Of a stretch of DNA of 64,000 nt, positions 57,747 through 64,000 are shown piece after piece (position 1 is the stretch's first letter; each line of letters starts with the position of its first letter). The notes under the pieces are model-generated. The model was given only the letters and a program-made list of their open reading frames with translations. It was not told the DNA's origin and made no database searches. This DNA is from Synechococcus sp. C9. GTDB lineage: Bacteria; Cyanobacteriota; Cyanobacteriia; Gloeomargaritales; Gloeomargaritaceae. The position numbers were made by a program, and so were the translations under genes. The DNA lies in contig NZ_JALAAD010000001.1 in NCBI RefSeq assembly GCF_022984075.1, forward strand, positions 806,001-870,000. Direction: 5' to 3'.

Positions 57747-57863
57747 ATGTTGGCTCTGAAATACACCGTTTATGCGACCGTTGCCTTTTTTGGGCTGTTG
57801 TTTGTGTTTGGGTTACTGTCTTCTGACCCGTCCCGCAATCCCAAGCGTCGTGATTTGGAGTAA
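57747..57863 (+). CDS. psbI: Photosystem II reaction-centre protein I
   Basis: A 38-residue protein, [20 protein letters not shown] followed by [18 protein letters not shown], the full and standard length of PsbI. One thylakoid-spanning helix, with the invariant FGxLSSDPxRNPxRxD tail at the stromal/cytoplasmic face. PsbI binds D1 early in photosystem II assembly and helps hold CP43. It is easily missed because of its length. Lies between the SAM hydrolase (divergent) and a DUF3769 gene 55 bp downstream on the same strand. Confidence 0.96.
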   Translation: MLALKYTVYATVAFFGLLFVFGLLSSDPSRNPKRRDLE

Positions 57864-57918
57864 CGTCCGGCTGTTGGTGATCTAAACCCAATTCGGGTGG
57901 TGTGAGGTTCGCTATCTA

Positions 57919-59808
57919 ATGCCATATTTTGCCCCCATTCCCCCGGGAACCACGTCCCAGGCGGTTGCCCTGCAGGATGTCCGTCCCGCTTCCACTCAGG
58001 ACATTGACTATACATCTTTGCCCGCTTGGGAACGGATTGTGCAGGCGATTGACCCGAAAGGGCGGGTGGAGGTGGATGCGAACCGGCAGACCTTTAATGA
58101 GCAGACCCAGGTGTTTACCGCTACGGGGAATGTGGTCATGCGCTACCGGGGGGCGGTGCTGGAGGCGGATGAAATTGAAGTTAACCTAATTACCCGTAAG
58201 GCTACCGCTACGGGGGAAGAGGTGGTCTTAACCCGGGGCGAGCAGGTACTGCGGGGGAAACGCCTGGATTACGACCTGGATGCGGAAAGTGGGGTCTTTT
58301 ACCAGGTGCGGGGGGGAGTGCGGCTCCAAGAGGCGGATCGGGATACCAATTTGATAGATGCCCCCATTCTCGTTGACCCAGGGGCACCCCCGCGGGTGGT
58401 ATTACCGCAAACGGCAGTGGAACGTCCGGGGCGCGGGTTGCAACGGTTTACAGCCGATGAATTGACGTTTGACTCCAAAGGGGGGGGGACGGCGACTAAT
58501 CTCCGCATCACCAACGACCCCTTTGACCCGCCGGAGTTGGAGCTACAGTCCCGTAAGGCGATCCTGACCCGTTTACCCAATGGGGATAGCGAGATTCGTG
58601 CCCAGGGAGGTCAGCTAGCCTTTGACCGGCGGATTGCTGTGCCGCTCCTGCGGGATCGGGTGGTGATTTCTCGGCGACGGCGGGACCCTTTACCTGTGGA
58701 ATTGGGCTACGACCAGCGGGATTTGGGGGGGGTGTTTCTCAGCCGGACGTTTGATGTGGTGGATGAGCGAAATATTACGTTTCAAATCACCCCGATTTTG
58801 CTATTACAACGCACGATTGAGCAGGGATTTGACCCGGTTGGCAATAATTTTGCCCTTGGTTCCCGGTTGGTAGCGGATGTGGCACGAGATACCACCCTAA
58901 GAATGGATGCCCTGCTCAGCCGCCTGGATTTTTTGGATACGGATCAACGACTGCGTGCCCGTCTGCGGTTAGAACATCGTTGGTTCCGTGAGAATAGCGT
59001 GGTGGCTGATACGGTGTACCGCCAGCGGGTTTTTAATGGTTCTTTGGGGTTTGAAAATGTGCAATTTGCCACCGGGGTATCCCTATTATCCACCGAGCCA
59101 ATCAAACTCAATAAAACTGGAACCACGCAATTGCAATATGTACTGGGGGGACGATACATTGAAAGTAATGGTATTACCCCCCAAAACCAAGTCGGACTTT
59201 TGCGTTTAGGACGGTTTCAACTCGCCGGACTTTTGACCCATAGCATCACCCTCTGGCAAGGGAAAGCCCTACCCCCGACGGCTACCCAAGGGTTACGGTT
59301 TAGCCCGGTGCCGATCACGCCTTATTTGAACTTTAATGTGGGTCTTTCAAGTACCAATAATTTATATACCAATGGGGACAGCCAGATTGTTTTGGGTGGA
59401 TATGTGGGATTCAGTGGTCAATTTGGCAATTTTGCTAAGAATTTTTTTGATTACACGGCGGTAAATGTGGTTTATGCGCCGGGTTTTGTATTGACGGGAC
59501 TTTCGCCCTTTTTCTTTGACCGGCGGGTGGATCAACAGGTGATGTTTTTTTCCATCAAGCAACAACTTTTTGGTCCCCTGCGGGCGACAGCCAGTATCGT
59601 CCTGAGTTTGGACAATGGGGGAGCGCAAATTGTGGATGCCACCTACGGTTTGGAATACAGCCGTCGCACCTATGGGGTGTCCGTATTTTTTAATCCGGAG
59701 CGGGCACAGGGTGGTGTCCTCTTCCGTTTGAATGAATTTAACTGGACGGGGAATCCCGAACCCCTGTTGGAACGGGAGCAAATTACCCCAAGTTTGGATG
59801 TGCAGTAA
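57919..59808 (+). CDS. DUF3769 outer-membrane protein (LptA-like domain plus LptD-like barrel)
   Basis: A 629-residue protein. Residues about 45-150 are an OstA/LptA-like beta fold (VEVDANRQTFNEQTQVFTATGN, VVMRYRGAVLEADEIEVNL, YDLDAESGVFYQVRG). The rest is beta-rich, with alternating hydrophobic strands characteristic of DUF3769, the cyanobacterial counterpart of LptD that would insert lipopolysaccharide in the outer membrane. No signal peptide is evident at MPYFAPIPPG, and an in-frame stop lies about 40 bp upstream with no ATG, GTG or TTG start between, so the N-terminus is unusual. It ends 8 bp before the convergent pyk gene. Confidence 0.83.
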   Translation: MPYFAPIPPGTTSQAVALQDVRPASTQDIDYTSLPAWERIVQAIDPKGRVEVDANRQTFNEQTQVFTATGNVVMRYRGAVLEADEIEVNLITRKATATGEEVVLTRGEQVLRGKRLDYDLDAESGVFYQVRGGVRLQEADRDTNLIDAPILVDPGAPPRVVLPQTAVERPGRGLQRFTADELTFDSKGGGTATNLRITNDPFDPPELELQSRKAILTRLPNGDSEIRAQGGQLAFDRRIAVPLLRDRVVISRRRRDPLPVELGYDQRDLGGVFLSRTFDVVDERNITFQITPILLLQRTIEQGFDPVGNNFALGSRLVADVARDTTLRMDALLSRLDFLDTDQRLRARLRLEHRWFRENSVVADTVYRQRVFNGSLGFENVQFATGVSLLSTEPIKLNKTGTTQLQYVLGGRYIESNGITPQNQVGLLRLGRFQLAGLLTHSITLWQGKALPPTATQGLRFSPVPITPYLNFNVGLSSTNNLYTNGDSQIVLGGYVGFSGQFGNFAKNFFDYTAVNVVYAPGFVLTGLSPFFFDRRVDQQVMFFSIKQQLFGPLRATASIVLSLDNGGAQIVDATYGLEYSRRTYGVSVFFNPERAQGGVLFRLNEFNWTGNPEPLLEREQITPSLDVQ

Positions 59809-59816
59809 CGCCCCGC

Positions 59817-61604
59817 CTAGCCCATGTCCCCCACCCGCAGTGCCCCCGCATAGACCAGCCCCCGGGGTACATCCAGGGTGACAATCGCCCCATCCCGGAT
59901 TAACTGGGTGGCATTTTTGATCCCCACGATCACCGGCACCCCCAACCGCAGACCAATCACCGCAGCATGGCTGGTCAAACTCTCATCCTCGGTAATGATT
60001 CCCGCCGCCCGCCGCATCGGTTCCACCAACTGCACATCGGTTTGATGCGCCACCAAAATTTCCCCACTGGCAAAGTCCGCCAGCCGTTCCCCTGGGCGCA
60101 ATACCCGGGCCCGCCCGCTCACCAACCCCTGGCCGACCCCCACCCCCTGGGCCAGCAGGGCACTCACCATCCCCACCTTGATCAAGTCGGTGGAACCCGG
60201 CACCCCCGGCAAGGTACCCGCCGTCATCACCACCAAATCCCCCTCCTTCAGCCAGCCCCGCTCCTGCGCCATGGCCATCGCCACCTGAAAGGTTTGCCCC
60301 GCCGTCGGCAATTCCAACACCAACAGGGGCCGCACCCCCCACACCAGTTGTAACTGCCGTGCCACCTCCACATGGGGCGTGACCGCCACAATCGCCGTGC
60401 GAGGCCGGAACTTGGACACATTGCGCGCCGTTGCCCCGGTCTTGGTCAGGGTCAAAATCGCCCCGGCGGACAATTCACTCGCCACATCACTCACCGCTTT
60501 ACTGATGGCATTGGCAATCGCCTGCCCCCCAGATTGGAACGGCCGGGAATACACCCCCTGCATCCCCGGTTGCAGACATTCCTGCTCCATGTGGCGGGCA
60601 ATTTTATCCAGGGTTTCCACCGCCAACACCGGATATTTCCCCGTCGCCGTTTCATTGGAAAGCATCACCGCATCCGTACCATCCAAAATCGCATTCGCCA
60701 CATCAGAAACCTCCGCTCGGGTCGGTCGGGGAGAGGTCGCCATGCTGTCCAACATCTGGGTCGCCGTAATCACCGGAATTCCCAAGCGATTCGCCGTGGC
60801 AATCAACCGCTTTTGCAATAGGGGCACCTCCTGGGCGGGCATCTCCACCCCCAAATCCCCCCGGGCCACCATCACCCCATCGCACACGGACAGCACCGCC
60901 TCCATCTGGGCAATCGCCTCATGTTTTTCGATTTTGGCCACCACCGGCACCCGGTAGCCATTTTGCGCCATCAATTCCTTCAATTCCAGCACATCTTCGG
61001 GATTCCGCACAAAACTCAAGGCCACCCAATCCATCCCCTGTTCCAAGCCAAACAGCAAATCCTCCCGGTCTTTGTCCGTCAGGGCTTTCACCGACAGGGA
61101 TACCCCAGGAAAATTGACCCCCTTGTTATTGGACAACACACCGCCTACCGTCACCCGACAATGCAGTTCCCCGGAACCTTCATCCACCCGCTCCACCCGC
61201 ATTTCCACCCGGCCATCATCCAGGAGAATGGTTGCCCCCACCGGCACCTCCTGCGCCAACCGGTCATAACTGACAAACCCCCGCTCCTGGGTACAGGCAA
61301 TCGGCTCACTGGTGAGAATATAGGGGTCGCCCGTCTGCACCACCACACTGCCCGCCGGAAATTTCCCCAGCCGAATTTTGGGCCCTTGCAAATCCTGCAA
61401 AATCCCCACCGGGCGGTTCAATTCAAACGCCAACTGGCGAATCATCCGCACATGGCGCTGGTGGTCACTGTGACTGCCGTGGGAAAAATTCAGCCGAAAC
61501 GTATTCACCCCCGCCACAATCATCGCCCGCAAAATTTCCGGGGTATTACAGGCCGGCCCCACCGTCGCCACAATTTTGGTTCGCCGAAAGGGAGTTCCCA
61601 TCAT
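59817..61604 (-). CDS. pyk: Pyruvate kinase with C-terminal PEP-utilising domain
   Basis: A 595-residue glycolytic enzyme making pyruvate and ATP from PEP and ADP. Barrel motifs: RRTKIVATVGPACNTPEIL, VNTFRLNFSHGSHSDH, VVAKIEKHEAIAQME (catalytic Lys), MVARGDLGVEMP and MLDSMATSPRPTRAEVSDV. Residues about 480-595 are a PEP-utilising mobile domain with His motif TSHAAVIGLRLGVPVIVG, as in many cyanobacterial and Bacillus enzymes; it is not needed for activity. Two adjacent ATGs at 61604 and 61601 are possible; the frame remains open to 61631. Confidence 0.95.
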   Translation of the reverse strand: MMGTPFRRTKIVATVGPACNTPEILRAMIVAGVNTFRLNFSHGSHSDHQRHVRMIRQLAFELNRPVGILQDLQGPKIRLGKFPAGSVVVQTGDPYILTSEPIACTQERGFVSYDRLAQEVPVGATILLDDGRVEMRVERVDEGSGELHCRVTVGGVLSNNKGVNFPGVSLSVKALTDKDREDLLFGLEQGMDWVALSFVRNPEDVLELKELMAQNGYRVPVVAKIEKHEAIAQMEAVLSVCDGVMVARGDLGVEMPAQEVPLLQKRLIATANRLGIPVITATQMLDSMATSPRPTRAEVSDVANAILDGTDAVMLSNETATGKYPVLAVETLDKIARHMEQECLQPGMQGVYSRPFQSGGQAIANAISKAVSDVASELSAGAILTLTKTGATARNVSKFRPRTAIVAVTPHVEVARQLQLVWGVRPLLVLELPTAGQTFQVAMAMAQERGWLKEGDLVVMTAGTLPGVPGSTDLIKVGMVSALLAQGVGVGQGLVSGRARVLRPGERLADFASGEILVAHQTDVQLVEPMRRAAGIITEDESLTSHAAVIGLRLGVPVIVGIKNATQLIRDGAIVTLDVPRGLVYAGALRVGDMG

Positions 61605-61715
61605 GCCCAACCCTGCGCCACTGGCACGCAATAGATAGATACGATCTGTGATTGTAAACGGGGAATTACCCCGATGCGGGATTTCTCCCCAAGAATTTCG
61701 GGATTGGTGGGGCGA

Positions 61716-62600
61716 TCAGGGGTCAATAAACCGCTGGGTCAAATTCTGATAACTGTCAATGCGCCGGTCCCGCCAAAAGGGCCACCCCTGGCGTTGGGGT
61801 TCAATGGTGCTTAAATCCAAGGTTGCCGTCAGTACCGCCGCCTCGTCCACTGGCGCCCGCACCAGCACCTGCCCATCCGGCCCCGATACAAAACTCTGCC
61901 CCCAAAACTCAATCCCCCCTGCCGCCCCAGGGGTAGGCTCCCAACCCGCCCGATTCACCGCCACCACAAAACACCCATTGGCAATCGCATGGCTCCGTTG
62001 GATAATTTCCCACGCCTCCCATTGGGCTTGCCCCCGCTCCTGCTTCTCCCAGGGATGCCAACCAATTGCCGTCGGATAAAACAAAATCTGCGCCCCCCGC
62101 AGAGCCGTCAACCGGGCCGCCTCCGGGAACCACTGATCCCAGCACACCAAGGTGCCCACCCGTCCATAGGTACTGCGAAATACCTGATAACCCAGATCGC
62201 CGGGGGTAAAATAAAATTTTTCGTAATACAGGGGGTCATCGGGGATGTGCATCTTGCGGTATTTGCCCAAATAACCCGTGCGCCCATCCAACACCACCGC
62301 CGTATTGTGGTAAATGCCCTCCGCCCGCTTTTCAAACAAACTGGCAATAATCACAATATCCAATTCCGTCGCCAGCTTTTGTAATAATTCTGTACTGTGA
62401 CCAGGGATGGGTTCCGCCAGGGCAAAGGCAGAATAATCCTCCGTCTGACAAAAATAGGGCGTGCGAAATAATTCCGGCAGACAGACGATCTGTGCCCCTT
62501 GGCTGGCCGCTTGCCGAATACCCGCCACAGCCCGTTGGTCATTCACTTGGGGGTCGGGGTCGCACACCATTTGCACCAAACCCACCGTGACCTGTCCCAT
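61716..62600 (-). CDS. aguB: N-carbamoylputrescine amidase (nitrilase superfamily)
   Basis: A 294-residue carbon-nitrogen hydrolase: catalytic Glu in IVCLPELFRTPYF, Lys in YRKMHIPDDPLYYEKFYF, Cys in GTLVCWDQWFPEAARL. The CQTEDY and HIPDDP..YEKFYFTPGD segments are characteristic of the plant/bacterial N-carbamoylputrescine amidase that makes putrescine from the agmatine route. Start at MGQVTVGLVQ, 62600; the frame extends nine hydrophobic codons further (62627) next to a repeat cluster. Confidence 0.92.
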   Translation of the reverse strand: MGQVTVGLVQMVCDPDPQVNDQRAVAGIRQAASQGAQIVCLPELFRTPYFCQTEDYSAFALAEPIPGHSTELLQKLATELDIVIIASLFEKRAEGIYHNTAVVLDGRTGYLGKYRKMHIPDDPLYYEKFYFTPGDLGYQVFRSTYGRVGTLVCWDQWFPEAARLTALRGAQILFYPTAIGWHPWEKQERGQAQWEAWEIIQRSHAIANGCFVVAVNRAGWEPTPGAAGGIEFWGQSFVSGPDGQVLVRAPVDEAAVLTATLDLSTIEPQRQGWPFWRDRRIDSYQNLTQRFIDP

Positions 62601-62640
62601 AAAAATCAAATAAATCAAATAAATCAAACTTGTTAGTCAC

Positions 62641-63138
62641 TATAGCAATCTTCGAGGATTGATGGGAATCATAATCATAACGGGGCGATGCCCTGCGACC
62701 CCTTTTCTCATAGCGATAACTAGGATGGCTCTAATGGGAACCTCTATTGATTTGAACCAATCATCAATCCCATCCTGGGAATGCCCATATTAGCCAGAAC
62801 CAAGGGCGGGGGTGCTCCCCTGCGACCGCTAACTTTGATGGAAATAACGATGGGAATCATAATCATAACGGGGCGATGCCCTGCGACCCCTTTTCTCATA
62901 GCGATAACTAGGATGGCTCTAATGGGAACCTCTATTGATTTGCACCAATCATCAATCCCATCCTGGGAATGCCCATATTACCCAGAACCAAGGGCACTGC
63001 GACCGCTAACTTTGAATTGATAGAGGTGCCCTAGAGTTATAGCAATCCTACTTGATTAGTGAACAGAGACTTCCTAGAACCAAGGACGGGGGCAGTGCCC
63101 CTGCGACCCCTATTCTATTCTCATTTAAGACTGCTATA
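62641..63138. repeat. Large cluster of intergenic repeats with a tandem duplication
   Basis: About 500 bp built of repeat copies. A TATAGCAATC end at 62641; a 147-bp unit at 62661-62807 repeated at 62849-62995 (188-bp period, very few differences), containing GGGCGATGCCC cores and GGGAACCTCTAT ends; a type B right end at 63020-63031; and an intact 101-bp type A copy at 63038-63138. It fills most of the 640-bp gap between aguB and the secreted protein gene. No gene was seen in it. Confidence 0.85.
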
Positions 63139-63172
63139 TTCTCAGAGGAGTTCTCAGGCATCCCCTGCCCAT

Positions 63173-63205
63173 AAAAAAAATCCGTAACCCCTAGGGAGTC
63201 ACGGA
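63173..63205 (-). terminator. Intrinsic terminator of the secreted-protein gene
   Basis: On the minus strand TCCGTGACTCCCTAGGGGTTACGGA forms an imperfect stem-loop followed by eight T (63180-63173), 36 bp past the stop codon at 63241. Confidence 0.85.
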
Positions 63206-63240
63206 AGCAATTACTTAGGTATTAAATTGATCCAGTGGGT

Positions 63241-63768
63241 TTAACCGGGGCACACCGGTTTTTTGTTGGCATTCAGGAAAATTTTGCCCGCTTGACCGTT
63301 GACTTTGATGGGTACTTTGGTGTCTTCCCCCACCACCCGGAACATATTGGGACGATCCGCCAAACAACCCTGGATTCGGCTAATCCAGGCGGCTAAGGCT
63401 TGGTTGTATTGCTTTTGGTGTGCGGGAATATCATCCAGGTTTTGCACCCCATCACCGGTGTAATCCCGGAAGGGAGCAATGGTAAATTTATCTGTCAGAA
63501 CGCTGTTGGTGCGAATGTTGGTATTTTGGTTCACTCCCAGGATAAACGTTCCAGATTCATAGTTCAGATAGGCGGGGTACATATAGGGAGCTTCCGGCGG
63601 GAAGGAAATGGGAATGCCACCCCCCGGCATCATGAAACTCGGCCATACTTCCCCTTCTTCGGTCACGGTTTCCAATTTGGGATTTGCCTGGGCCGTATTC
63701 ACACCCAAAACCAGAGCGGCAACGGTAGCCAGGGATACAGAAAACCAACCTTTGATGTGCATCATCAT
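63241..63768 (-). CDS. Secreted protein of unknown function
   Basis: A 175-residue protein with a clear signal peptide (KGWFSVSLATVAALVLGVNT, cleavage AQA-N). The mature part (LETVTEEGEVWPSFMMPGGG..., NYESGTFILGVNQNTNIRTN, RDYTGDGVQNLDDIP, one Cys in IQGCLAD and one near the C-terminal PVCPG) may form one disulfide. Not recognised; possibly a cyanobacteria-specific family. Three ATGs in a row (63768, 63765, 63762) follow GAGGAG; the second or third has better spacing. Confidence 0.75.
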   Translation of the reverse strand: MMMHIKGWFSVSLATVAALVLGVNTAQANPKLETVTEEGEVWPSFMMPGGGIPISFPPEAPYMYPAYLNYESGTFILGVNQNTNIRTNSVLTDKFTIAPFRDYTGDGVQNLDDIPAHQKQYNQALAAWISRIQGCLADRPNMFRVVGEDTKVPIKVNGQAGKIFLNANKKPVCPG

Positions 63769-63886
63769 TCACTCCTCAAACGAACAAGAAATTCATTAGA
63801 TTGAACCTAATTTTTATTACCATAACGGTTTACTTGGAAATTTACAACTGCTGGCCCAGGTTTTGGGGATAATAGGGAGGCGGTGG

Positions 63887-64000
63887 ATGGGGATGATGGC
63901 GCCCATGACGGCGGTAACGTGGCGGGAACAGGTGGCACGGCGGTGGGGGGGCTGGCGTACCCTCGCCTATGGGTTGGGGCTGGGGGGAATTCTCTTGCTG
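63887..64000 (+). CDS. Start of an unknown, probably membrane, protein (partial)
   Basis: Open from ATG 63887 to the right edge (38 codons): MGMMAPMTAVTWREQVARRW, then GGWRTLAYGLGLGGILLL, a basic amphipathic start followed by a hydrophobic segment. GGGAGG lies 6 bases upstream (63875-63880). Too short to name. Confidence 0.5.
   Translation, partial: MGMMAPMTAVTWREQVARRWGGWRTLAYGLGLGGILLL

Noticed and set aside
62641-63138. Repeat cluster considered as a CRISPR array
   Set aside because: The units are long (147-188 bp), palindromic-ended and without uniform short repeats or unique spacers; no cas gene lies nearby.

Overview
The window is a piece of a cyanobacterial chromosome, moderately GC-rich (AT-rich only in some intergenic stretches and in an insertion sequence). 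Diagnostic genes are psbA (photosystem II D1), a 38-residue psbI, a ccmK2-ccmK1-ccmL-ccmM-ccmN cluster for a beta-carboxysome, Ycf19/YggT, a DUF3769 outer-membrane protein, an Omp85-lpxC pair and a cyanobacterial rnpB. The ccm order matches beta-cyanobacteria of the Synechocystis type. The species cannot be fixed from sequence alone.

Layout. 1-2.5 kb: the left edge cuts a type III-like DNA methyltransferase (minus), followed by a small DUF4926/DUF6883 gene pair and a decayed second copy of a methyltransferase segment. This is the accessory end of the window. 2.5-16.3 kb: signalling and metabolism (receiver protein with a degenerate GGDEF domain, PacL-type Ca2+ ATPase, FGGY sugar kinase, LuxR-type response regulator, YggT, deaminase, FkbM methyltransferase, coaE, and a CheA/MCP pair). 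16.6-31 kb: prfB with its programmed +1 frameshift, two membrane proteins, a DUF4189-pyrF-cupin operon, psbA, HIT protein, argB, a cation/proton antiporter, a STAS protein, an ABC-2 permease, rps1 divergent from rnpB, and ispE. 31-43.7 kb: putA-lipase, DUF29, a broken IS630-type element, a large PAS/GAF histidine kinase, a Ser/Thr kinase-purL operon divergent from purC. 43.7-49.7 kb: omp85-lpxC-DUF2470-lepB, an EVE protein, lipA and a hicBA-like pair. 49.9-54.8 kb: carboxysome operon, then a small membrane protein and an LDH/MDH-family dehydrogenase. 54.8-64 kb: fructosamine kinase-thiE, SAM hydrolase, psbI, DUF3769, pyruvate kinase, carbamoylputrescine amidase, a secreted protein and the start of one more gene at the right edge.

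The most striking genome-scale feature is a family of short (about 70-125 bp) repeats with inverted-repeat ends that fills most intergenic gaps, especially between convergent genes. Two end types (TATAGCAATCCT and GGGCACCTCTAT) flank one GC-rich hairpin core. Copies occur intact, truncated, chimeric and in clusters, and several abut stop codons exactly. Coding genes are otherwise orderly, with many 1-4 bp stop/start overlaps marking operons.

Functional themes: photosynthesis and carbon concentration (psbA, psbI, ccm), outer-membrane biogenesis (Omp85, lpxC, DUF3769, lepB), purine, pyrimidine and arginine synthesis, phosphorelay signalling, and a limited accessory set (Mod, DUF6883/DUF4926, hicBA, IS630). 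No tRNA, rRNA or CRISPR array was seen. All readings were made by eye, without database searches.
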